A stretch of DNA of 8,248 bases from DASPTH01 sp046727575. Its GTDB lineage: Bacteria > Actinomycetota > Acidimicrobiia > IMCC26256 > DASPTH01. The stretch's first letter is position 1; every line of letters begins with the position of its first letter. Below the pieces are notes generated by a model. The model worked only from the letters and a program-made list of their open reading frames with translations, was not told where the DNA came from and did no database searches. Of the stretch, positions 1 to 6,109 are shown piece by piece. The stretch covers positions 1 through 8,248 of the forward strand of contig JBKPCV010000013.1 in the NCBI GenBank assembly GCA_046727575.1, written 5' to 3'. The position numbers and the translations under genes were made by a program.

Positions 1-1171
1 GCACCAGACAGCCGAGAAGGCCGAGCACGGCAACTGTGCGGGGCGATCTGCGTTCGAGCGGGGTCAGCGTCCAGGCTGACGCGTTGGTGATCCCGTAGTA
101 GAAGAGGACCGTGAACGAACTGAAGCCGATTGCGCCCCGAACGTCGGCGACGAGCACGACACCGACGACGACGGCCGCGACCGCCAGGTCGGCGCGATAG
201 GGAACTCGACGGGTGGGGTGGACCCGATCCAGCCACGCGGGGAAGTCTCGATTCGCAGCCATGGCAAAGGTGGCGCGGCTGACACCCGCGAGCAGCGACA
301 TCAGAACGCCCAGGGTCGCGAACGTTGCTCCGATGCGCGCAGCGGGGGCAAGCCAGTCGAGCGTGCCGGCACGGACCGCAGTCACGAGCGGCGCCGACGA
401 CGCTGCCAACGCGTTCGGGCCCACCGCGACGAGCGCCGCGAACGTCACGCTCGCGTACACGCCGAGGGTGATCGCGAGCGCCAGGGGTATTGCCCGCGGA
501 ATCGTCGTGCGTGGGCTCACGACCTCCTCGCCCAGCGTCGCGATGCGTGCGTAGCCCGCAAACGCGAAGAACAGCAATCCGCCGGCCTGCAGGATGCCGT
601 GCCAACCATGGCTCGTCAGCGAACCGATCTGCTCCACGTCGGCCTGTCCACCGAACAGGCACGCGACGATGACGCACGCCAGAGCACCGAGAACTATGGC
701 AACCGCCAGTCGGGTGAGCATCGCCGTCTTTCGAATGCCGGAGAAGTTCACGGCTGCCAACACGACGACCGCGGCGACCGCGAGCAGTCGCTCGAAGTGT
801 CCGTTTCCCACGTATGAACCAAAGGTCAGGGCGAGAGCCGCGCAACTTGCGGTCTTCCCGATCACGAAGCTCCAGCCAGCCAAGTATCCCCAGAACCAGC
901 CGAGGCGTTGTCTGCCGTAGACGTACGTGCCGCCGGACTCCGGATAGAGCGCAGCGAGTTGCGACGACGACCTCGCGTTGCAGTAGGCGACGATCGCAGC
1001 GGCCGCCAGGCCAAGGAGCAGCCCACTGCCTGCAGCGTCGGCCGCGGGCCCGATCCCCGCGAAGATCCCCGCGCCGATCATCGCGGCGAGGCCGACCGTG
1101 ACTGCGTCGACGAGACCCAATCGGCGCGCGAGTCGCGTGGGCTCGTCGCTGTCGCGGCTTTGGTCGGTCAT
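1..1171 (-). CDS. APC-superfamily amino-acid permease (C-terminus beyond the window)
   Basis: Probable amino-acid/cation or proton-coupled transporter of the inner membrane (APC superfamily, YhdG/cationic amino-acid transporter-like). The frame is open from an ATG at 1171 to the left edge and gives 390 residues without a stop. After a short charged N-terminus comes the family signature of TM1, GLAAMIGAGIF (residues 27-37), where the unwound helix normally binds the substrate amino group. Further hydrophobic segments follow, with PESGGTYVYG after TM2 and a FFAFAGYARIATLGEE stretch typical of TM6. About 11 of the usual 12 helices are seen, so perhaps 40-60 residues are missing. There is no clear Shine-Dalgarno. 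The start lies only 16 bp after the stop of the VOC gene, so translation is probably coupled to it. The transported substrate cannot be read from the sequence; amino acid, amine or another small amino compound are all possible. Confidence 0.88.
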   Translation of the reverse strand, partial: MTDQSRDSDEPTRLARRLGLVDAVTVGLAAMIGAGIFAGIGPAADAAGSGLLLGLAAAAIVAYCNARSSSQLAALYPESGGTYVYGRQRLGWFWGYLAGWSFVIGKTASCAALALTFGSYVGNGHFERLLAVAAVVVLAAVNFSGIRKTAMLTRLAVAIVLGALACVIVACLFGGQADVEQIGSLTSHGWHGILQAGGLLFFAFAGYARIATLGEEVVSPRTTIPRAIPLALAITLGVYASVTFAALVAVGPNALAASSAPLVTAVRAGTLDWLAPAARIGATFATLGVLMSLLAGVSRATFAMAANRDFPAWLDRVHPTRRVPYRADLAVAAVVVGVVLVADVRGAIGFSSFTVLFYYGITNASAWTLTPLERRSPRTVAVLGLLGCLV

Positions 1172-1187
1172 CCGCCGACGGGGGGCG

Positions 1188-1646
1188 CTACGCGCGTTCG
1201 CGGCGCGCGAGGTGTTGGAGCTCGATGCTGAGCGGGAGCGCGAAGGTGATGTACGCGCTCGTGAGGGTGTAGTCGGCCGTCGGTCCGTGAGTCGTACGCG
1301 AGCGGATGTCGGTGACGGACACCCGGTCGTCCTTCTCGGCGCGCGCCTTGGCCCGCGCGACGATTGCTTCCAGCTCGCCGAGCGTCGCCACCTGCAAGCC
1401 GAAGTGATCCACGACGGACGGCCGACCAGCCGCCTCACCCTTCGCCAGGTAGACGAACTGACCGAACGTGCCGGTGTACAGGATCAACGGATTGTTGCGC
1501 TCCCCGGTGTTGTCGCCCTCCGTCCACCCGAACACGTCGCCGTAGAAGTCGAGGATTTCGGCGCGGCCCTGCTCGTCGAGCAGCGTGGCGTCCATACTGA
1601 TCGCGACGTGGTTGAGGCGCGGTGTGAACGTGTCGCTGCTCGTCAT
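1188..1646 (-). CDS. VOC-superfamily (glyoxalase/dioxygenase fold) protein
   Basis: A 152-residue protein of the vicinal oxygen chelate fold, which covers glyoxalases, epimerases, extradiol dioxygenases and resistance proteins; the reaction is not identifiable here. The first betaalphabetabetabeta unit opens with RLNHVAIS (His13) and continues through DFYGDVFGW (33-41) to a GQFVYL strand. The second starts at VDHFGLQV (His81) and ends at LSIELQHL (Glu142). His13, His81 and Glu142 sit where VOC metal ligands usually lie. The ATG at 1646 is preferred over upstream in-frame codons because GGAGG lies 8 nt before it and because its first bases overlap the TGA of the alcohol dehydrogenase (ATGA, 1643-1646). 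The tight coupling suggests it acts on the product or substrate of the dehydrogenase. It could instead be a non-enzymatic binding protein. Confidence 0.85.
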   Translation of the reverse strand: MTSSDTFTPRLNHVAISMDATLLDEQGRAEILDFYGDVFGWTEGDNTGERNNPLILYTGTFGQFVYLAKGEAAGRPSVVDHFGLQVATLGELEAIVARAKARAEKDDRVSVTDIRSRTTHGPTADYTLTSAYITFALPLSIELQHLARRERA

Positions 1647-2677
1647 GACGAAACCTCCGGGACGACCAGCACCTTGCCCGCGACCTCGCCCGCCGCGAGT
1701 CGGTGCAGCGTGGGCAACAACTCGTCGAGACGAATGTCGTCGGGTTCCACGAGCAGGTCGAAGGGCATCGCACCGGAGGCGAGCAGTTCCAGCGACGACG
1801 CGAAGCCGTCGGCGTCGTAGTTGTACGCCCCGATCAGCGTCAGTTCGAGCACGATCATGCGATTGTGGTTGATGCTCGGCGGTGCGGACCCGGTGCCTAC
1901 GAACACCAGCGTTCCCGCGTAGTCGAGTTGGTCGAACCCGACTTCGGCAGCTCGCGGGTTGCCGCTGCACTCGAACACAACCGAGAACGAATGCTCGGGC
2001 GGCCGGCCGGTGGGCGGCTTCGCGAGCTCGTCGGGCGTCACAGTGCTCGCAGCACCGATCTCGGCCGCGCGAGCCCTGCGCGCCGCGGCCGGTTCCGACA
2101 CTGTGACGTCGCTGATGCCGCGGGCGCGCAACACCGCGGCGGTGAGGAGGCCGACGGGGCCGGCCCCGGTGACGAGCACCCGGTCAGCGGGGGTGACGCC
2201 CGAGAGGTTCACGCTGTGGATCGCGACCGCGGTCGGTTCGGTGAGCGCGGCGGCGCGGGTGGTGAGCGAGTCAGGGATGCGGCTGAGCCGAGCCGACGGG
2301 ACCGCCTTGTACCGGCAGTAGGCGCCGGTGGAGGGCGTCGTCGAGTCGAAGCCCGGCGGGGGACGCTCGAGGCAGACCGACGGGCGACCGCGGAGGCATG
2401 CTCGACAGCGACCGCACCCTTCGGTGGGATTCCCCACCACCCTTGCGCCGGGTTCCCAAACGCCAGCGACCTCAGTGCCCGCGGTGACCACCGTGCCTGA
2501 CCACTCGTGTCCCAGGACGGATCCCGGACGGGCGTAGTGCTCGAAGACGAGATGCAGGTCGGTCCCGCAGATCCCGCAGTGCGACACTTCGACGAGCACG
2601 TCGTGCGGACCGAGCTCGGGAACGGGTCGGTCCTCGACGGTGATCCGGCTGTCGCCGACGTACACAGCTGCCGGCAT
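1643..2677 (-). CDS. Zinc-dependent medium-chain alcohol/polyol dehydrogenase
   Basis: Cytosolic NAD(P)-dependent oxidoreductase of the zinc MDR family (threonine/sorbitol/butanediol dehydrogenase-like), 344 residues from the ATG at 2677. The GroES-like domain carries the catalytic zinc site Cys37 (CGICGTD), His57-Glu58 (GHEW) and probably Glu147 (TEPTAVAIH). The structural zinc lobe has four cysteines, Cys88, 91, 94 and 102 (C-x2-C-x2-C-x7-C). The Rossmann domain follows with GAGPVG (171-176). All metal ligands are present, so it should be active. A GTG at 2692 would add five residues, but the ATG fits the usual MxAAVY family start better. The ribosome site is only a weak GGTGGCG and lies in the arm of an inverted repeat. 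The gene follows the RibD-like gene after 57 bp and overlaps the VOC gene. The substrate is not predictable beyond a secondary alcohol or polyol. Confidence 0.9.
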   Translation of the reverse strand: MPAAVYVGDSRITVEDRPVPELGPHDVLVEVSHCGICGTDLHLVFEHYARPGSVLGHEWSGTVVTAGTEVAGVWEPGARVVGNPTEGCGRCRACLRGRPSVCLERPPPGFDSTTPSTGAYCRYKAVPSARLSRIPDSLTTRAAALTEPTAVAIHSVNLSGVTPADRVLVTGAGPVGLLTAAVLRARGISDVTVSEPAAARRARAAEIGAASTVTPDELAKPPTGRPPEHSFSVVFECSGNPRAAEVGFDQLDYAGTLVFVGTGSAPPSINHNRMIVLELTLIGAYNYDADGFASSLELLASGAMPFDLLVEPDDIRLDELLPTLHRLAAGEVAGKVLVVPEVSS

Positions 2678-2683
2678 CACGCT

Positions 2684-2730
2684 CGCCACCACGCGCGGAT
2701 CGTACAGCGAACCGTTCTCGCGTGTTGGCG
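2684..2730 (-). promoter_or_regulatory. Inverted repeat in the gap before the alcohol dehydrogenase gene
   Basis: On the + strand CGCCACCACGCG (2684-2695) faces CGCGTGTTGGCG (2719-2730). The 12-nt arms pair at 11 positions around a 23-nt loop. The repeat fills most of the 57 bp between the RibD-like stop and the ADH start. In the leftward transcript the second arm contains the weak GGTGG ribosome site of the dehydrogenase. It could be an RNA hairpin limiting ADH translation, an intercistronic processing or stability element, or a protein site. The arms are very GC-rich, so chance is not excluded. There is no U tract, so an intrinsic terminator is unlikely. Confidence 0.35.
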
Positions 2731-2734
2731 TCGC

Positions 2735-3421
2735 TCACTGCTGCGAGTCGGAGAACCGCGCGTATCGCAGGAAGAGGAAGCCTTCGTCATCGACGAAGCC
2801 ATGACGCAGGTCCCACGGCGCCGGGTCGGCGTTCGCGCCGTGGACGACGCGCGCCGAACCACCGGCGACGACGCGCGGCGCGAGCGTCAAGAAGAACTCG
2901 TCGATGAGGCCTTGTGCCACCATCGCGCCGGCGAGCGTCGGACCACCTTCGGTGAGCGCAACCTTGCTGTCGAGCATGGCCACGAGCTCCCGGAGATCGA
3001 CATAGGGACCGTCGCCCGCCCGGACGACCGAAACACCGGCGGGCGGCGCGGGAGCACCCTCCGGTAGCACGAGCGTCGCCCGCCCCGATTCGAACAAGCT
3101 CATGTCGCCGGTGATGTCCGGAGTCCCGGACACAACGTACAGATCTGGTCCCTCGGCTGGAGTCGGTCCGTAGTGCTCGGCAATGACGGTGCTCATCCCG
3201 ACGACCACCACGTCGGCGGCCGCACGCAGCGCGCCGAACACTGCGTGGTCGTCACGGTTCCCCAACCCGCCCGACACACCTGCGACGGCGCTGCCACCGT
3301 CCGCCGACGCGATCATGTTCAGCCGGACGAAGGCGCGGCCGCGCGGGCGCGACTCCGGCAGCGCGACATGCTCGGCGATGACGGCTTCGGGCGTCGGTCC
3401 CTCTTCGTTCAAGATGCGCAC
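2735..3421 (-). CDS. RibD C-terminal/DHFR-fold reductase (pyrimidine reductase family)
   Basis: A stand-alone reductase of the RibD C-terminal domain family (DHFR fold), 228 residues. Relatives reduce the ribosylamino-pyrimidine of riboflavin synthesis or have diverged to other NAD(P)H-dependent reductions; M. tuberculosis Rv2671 is a known divergent member. Family features are RLNMIASADG (33-42) at the cofactor/substrate pocket, the conserved GGLG (51-54), ADVVVVG (69-75), TEGGPTLAG (157-165) and the C-terminal strand DEFFLTLAPRVVAGG (174-188). The deaminase half of true RibD is absent. The start is taken as the GTG at 3421, since homology begins there and the frame upstream has no family resemblance; the ribosome site is poor. 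It is the first gene of the leftward block. With no other riboflavin genes nearby, a catabolic or F420/flavin-linked role is as likely as vitamin synthesis. Confidence 0.85.
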   Translation of the reverse strand: MRILNEEGPTPEAVIAEHVALPESRPRGRAFVRLNMIASADGGSAVAGVSGGLGNRDDHAVFGALRAAADVVVVGMSTVIAEHYGPTPAEGPDLYVVSGTPDITGDMSLFESGRATLVLPEGAPAPPAGVSVVRAGDGPYVDLRELVAMLDSKVALTEGGPTLAGAMVAQGLIDEFFLTLAPRVVAGGSARVVHGANADPAPWDLRHGFVDDEGFLFLRYARFSDSQQ

Positions 3422-3521
3422 GCGACGAGTCTTGCTCGCCGCCGCATGGCTCGGGAAAACGCGTCGTCCCGTCGTGATTGGTACGCTCCCGCGCTCGACA
3501 GGCGACCGGGAGGTACCTGCA
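3422..3521. promoter_or_regulatory. Divergent intergenic region between reductase and esterase genes
   Basis: These 100 bp separate the leftward reductase block from the rightward esterase, so promoters for both directions should lie here. I find no convincing -35/-10 pair; TACGCT at 3482-3487 is a weak -10 candidate for the esterase, with no matching -35 box. There is no long palindrome. The right end carries the esterase ribosome site GGGAGGT (3508-3514). Confidence 0.4.
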
Positions 3522-4505
3522 TTGGACGTCGACGCAACGCTCGATCCCGAGATCGCAGCCGCCCTCGCGGCGTCGCCCATCGGCCAGATCGACTTCGGGT
3601 CGTGGGACCTCACGACCATTCCGCAAATGCGCGAGGCGATGGCAGAGATGCCGATGCGGGAGCTGCCACCGTCGACCGTGGAATTCCGCGACGTCGTCGT
3701 GGAGAAAACAGCAGACGGTGCCGCGCCCACCGTCCGCGTGTTCGGGGAGAACCCGGAGACGGCGCGTCCCTGCGTGTACTGGATGCACGGCGGCGGGTAC
3801 ATGTTCGGCTCGGCGCTCGTGCCCGAACCGCGTCTCGAGCGTTGGGTCGACGAGCTCGGGTGCGTCGTCGTGTCGGTCGATTACCGACTGGCGCCGGAGC
3901 ACGCGTATCCCGCTCCGCTCGACGACTGCTACGCAGGGCTCGCGTGGACTGCACGCAACGTGGACGAGCTCGGCATCGACGCCTCGCGCATTGTCGTCGC
4001 CGGCGCGAGCGCGGGCGGCGGATTGGCCGCGGGCCTGACACTGCTCGCACGCGATCGCGGCGATTTCCCGGTCAGCCATCAGCTGCTCATCTACCCGATG
4101 ATCGACGATCGCAACGCGACGGCGTCGAGTCAGATTGTCGGCGCCCCGGTGTGGAGCCGGGCCGCGAATCTCCTCGGGTGGCGGGCTTATCTCGGCCGCG
4201 ACCCCGGTGGCGAGGACGTTCCGATCTACGCCGCACCGGCACGAGCGACCGACCTCTCCGGATTGCCACCGACATTCATTGCGGTGGGAACGCTCGACGT
4301 GTTCCGTGACGAGGACGTCCAGTACGCGTTGCGGCTGCTCGCCGCGGGGGTGCCGACGGAGGTCCACGTGTATGCCGGCGCGCCGCACGGGTTCGAGATG
4401 ATCACGCCCGACGCGCGCGTCTCCCAGCGATGCCAACGCGATATCGACGAGGCACTCGGCCGCGCGCTGCACCCGAGCGCGACGGACGTGATCGCCACGC
4501 CCTGA
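3522..4505 (+). CDS. Family IV (hormone-sensitive-lipase type) alpha/beta-hydrolase esterase
   Basis: Probable cytosolic carboxylesterase for short acyl or aryl esters, 327 residues, the usual length of the family. After an N-terminal cap (about 1-65) come the oxyanion-hole motif HGGG (His89-Gly92, in WMHGGGYMFGS), the family stretch DYRLAPEHAYPAPLDD (120-135), the nucleophile elbow GASAG with Ser163, the acid Asp259 (GTLDVFRDE) and the base His289 (GAPHGFE). The triad is complete and no signal peptide is seen. The start is a TTG at 3522, chosen because GGAGG (3509-3513) lies 8 nt upstream and no ATG or GTG fits before the cap. In-frame ATG codons further upstream lie within the reductase gene of the other strand. 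The gene stands alone, divergent from the reductase and convergent (27-bp gap) with the BadH-like gene. It may release the acid or alcohol used by the neighbouring dehydrogenases. Confidence 0.93.
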   Translation: MDVDATLDPEIAAALAASPIGQIDFGSWDLTTIPQMREAMAEMPMRELPPSTVEFRDVVVEKTADGAAPTVRVFGENPETARPCVYWMHGGGYMFGSALVPEPRLERWVDELGCVVVSVDYRLAPEHAYPAPLDDCYAGLAWTARNVDELGIDASRIVVAGASAGGGLAAGLTLLARDRGDFPVSHQLLIYPMIDDRNATASSQIVGAPVWSRAANLLGWRAYLGRDPGGEDVPIYAAPARATDLSGLPPTFIAVGTLDVFRDEDVQYALRLLAAGVPTEVHVYAGAPHGFEMITPDARVSQRCQRDIDEALGRALHPSATDVIATP

Positions 4506-4532
4506 ACGCGGAGGCGCGACCCGACATATCAA

Positions 4533-5288
4533 TCAGATCATGGTGAGGCCGCCGCTCACCGAGATCGTCTGACCGGTCATGTACGCCGAGTCGTCGCTCG
4601 CCAGGAACGCGACGACCGGCGCAAGATCCGACGGCTGCGCGATTCGGCGCATCGGGATCCCGCGCTCGAGCGCGTCGCGCAGCCCCGGGCTGACGTCGGC
4701 GACCTGACCGAGCAGCGCGGTGTCGGTCGGTCCCGGTGAGACGCAGTTCACCCTGATGCCGTAGCGCGCGACTTCGCGTGCGAGCGTCTTTGAGAACGAC
4801 ACGACGCCGCCCTTCGTCGCCGAGTACACGGCCTCGCCCGACGAGCCGACGCGCCCGGCCTCGGAGCCGGTGTTCACGATCACGCCGGATTCGCGCTCGA
4901 TCATCTTCTGGAGCACGGCATGGCAGGTGTTGATCGTGCCGCGCAGGTTCACCGCGATGATCCGGTCCCAGCCCTCCTCGGTGCTCTCCACGAACGGCCC
5001 GATCACGTCGATCCCGGCGTTGTTGACGAGCACGTCGATCGGACCCAACTCTCGTTCGACTCGATCGACGGCTTCGACGACCCGTTGCCGGTCTGACACG
5101 TCGAGATGGACCGTCAGCATGCCGGTCTCGAACTTCGCCGCAACCTGGTCGGCGACGCGCCGAGCGGACTCGAGGTCGACGTCGGCCACCGCGACCGCGG
5201 CACCATCGGCTGCCAGCGCTTCGACGACCGCGGCACCGATGCCGTGCGCACCGCCAGTGACGAGTGCCGTCTTGCCCTCCAGTCTCAT
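4533..5288 (-). CDS. BadH-like short-chain dehydrogenase
   Basis: Classical SDR of 251 residues, probably oxidising a hydroxyacyl-CoA with NAD+. It shows the cofactor motif TGGAHGIG (11-18), Asp36 after strand 2 (an NAD preference), NNAG (89-92), Asn114 and the catalytic Ser142, Tyr155 and Lys159. The stretch around the active site (RVGSSGEAVYSATKGG, then VSPGPTDTALL) and the C-terminus VSGGLTM resemble 2-hydroxycyclohexanecarboxyl-CoA dehydrogenase BadH of Rhodopseudomonas palustris, as I recall that sequence. Many SDRs of other specificity share parts of this, so the substrate is an inference. The ATG at 5288 has GAGGA 6 nt upstream and overlaps the stop of the crotonase gene as ATGA (5285-5288). 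It is the last gene of a three-gene coupled operon. Its end faces the esterase end across 27 bp with no visible terminator. Confidence 0.9.
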   Translation of the reverse strand: MRLEGKTALVTGGAHGIGAAVVEALAADGAAVAVADVDLESARRVADQVAAKFETGMLTVHLDVSDRQRVVEAVDRVERELGPIDVLVNNAGIDVIGPFVESTEEGWDRIIAVNLRGTINTCHAVLQKMIERESGVIVNTGSEAGRVGSSGEAVYSATKGGVVSFSKTLAREVARYGIRVNCVSPGPTDTALLGQVADVSPGLRDALERGIPMRRIAQPSDLAPVVAFLASDDSAYMTGQTISVSGGLTMI

Positions 5289-6109
5289 GGGACGTCCTCG
5301 CTGGTCGGGCCGGTGAACGTCGGCGGCCGCTTCTCGCGGTGCGCGGCGAGTCCCTCGGCGGCGTCGGGACCGCCGAAGCCGTAGAACTCGTACGCGATCG
5401 ACGCGTCGAACGCAGGACCGAGCAGGCGATACGCGTGGTTCAACGTCTGCTTGGTCCAGCGGATCGCGCTCTGCGCGCCGGCTGCCAGTTCGCGCGCGAT
5501 GGCCATCGCCTCCTCGTGGACGCGGTCGTCGTCGACACAGAGCGAGACCAGCCCGATCCGCTCGGCCTCCTCACCCGACAGCGGCCGATTGGTGAGGAGG
5601 TAGTACTTGGCCTTGGCCATGCCGCAGAGCAGCGGCCAGCAGATCGCCGCGTGGTCGCCCGCCGTCACCCCCAAGCGCGTGTGGCCGTCGATGATGCGAG
5701 CAGTGCGTGCCGCGACGGAGACGTCGGCGAGGATCGCGACCACCAAGCCGGCGCCGACCGCGGGACCGTGAATCGCGGAGACGATCGGCTTCGAACAGTT
5801 GATGACGTTGAGGACGAGGTCACGCGCCTCGCGCATGATGCGGGTGCGGACGGCGTAGTCGCCGATGATGTCGTCGAGGAAGTCGAAGCTGCCCCCGGCA
5901 GAGAACGCGCGGCCTGCACCGGAGATCACCGCGACGCGAGTGTCGGGATCACGGTCGACCGTGAGCCACACGTCGGCGAGTTGCCGGTGGGCGTCGGCGT
6001 CGACTGCATTGAGGCCGGGTGCGTCGAGGATCAGGTGGAGTACACCGGGATGCGGCCGCTCGAGTCGCAGGTTGGGAAAGGCCGCGTACCGCTCGCTGCG
6101 CACGGTCAT
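5285..6109 (-). CDS. Crotonase-fold (enoyl-CoA hydratase/isomerase superfamily) protein, atypical active site
   Basis: A 274-residue crotonase-superfamily protein, expected to bind an acyl-CoA and stabilise its thioester enolate. The oxyanion-hole regions are present: AFSAGGS (68-74) and GPAVGAG (115-121). Later stretches match the superfamily, for example LLTNRPLSGEEAERIGLV (171-188) and a C-terminal GFGGPDAAEGLAAHREKRP. By manual alignment to rat enoyl-CoA hydratase, the two catalytic glutamates (Glu144, Glu164) correspond to Val123 and His143. Simple hydration is therefore doubtful. Asp152-His153 (AGDHAA) and the tryptophan nearby are candidate acid/base residues. The ATG at 6109 is chosen because it overlaps the LLM stop as ATGA (6106-6109) and has AGGAG close by (2 nt, rather short). 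A GTG at 6142 lacks a ribosome site. It ends in another ATGA overlap with the BadH-like gene. Isomerase, hydrolase or C-C lyase activity are the alternatives. Confidence 0.9.
   Translation of the reverse strand: MTVRSERYAAFPNLRLERPHPGVLHLILDAPGLNAVDADAHRQLADVWLTVDRDPDTRVAVISGAGRAFSAGGSFDFLDDIIGDYAVRTRIMREARDLVLNVINCSKPIVSAIHGPAVGAGLVVAILADVSVAARTARIIDGHTRLGVTAGDHAAICWPLLCGMAKAKYYLLTNRPLSGEEAERIGLVSLCVDDDRVHEEAMAIARELAAGAQSAIRWTKQTLNHAYRLLGPAFDASIAYEFYGFGGPDAAEGLAAHREKRPPTFTGPTSEDVP

Noticed and set aside
218..817. Rightward open frames at 213-1231 over the permease
   Set aside because: The leftward frame encodes a continuous membrane protein with the APC TM1 signature; the + strand frames overlap each other and are charged, low-complexity products.
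1703..2500. Rightward open frame of 265 residues across the ADH gene
   Set aside because: It is antisense to a well-supported zinc dehydrogenase, and its composition (Arg, Gly, Glu) is typical of a shadow frame.
3511..3518. AGGTACCT palindrome before the esterase
   Set aside because: It is only 8 bp long and overlaps the ribosome binding site, so chance is the simpler explanation for an operator-like look.
3252..4532. Long leftward open frame (426 residues) opposite the esterase
   Set aside because: It is the mirror of a GC-rich coding gene. It shows no recognisable motif and is rich in Arg, Ala and His, while the + strand frame has a full catalytic triad.
4506..4532. Terminator sought between the esterase and the BadH-like gene
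   Set aside because: The 27-bp convergent gap holds no stem-loop or T tract; the transcripts probably overlap at their 3' ends.
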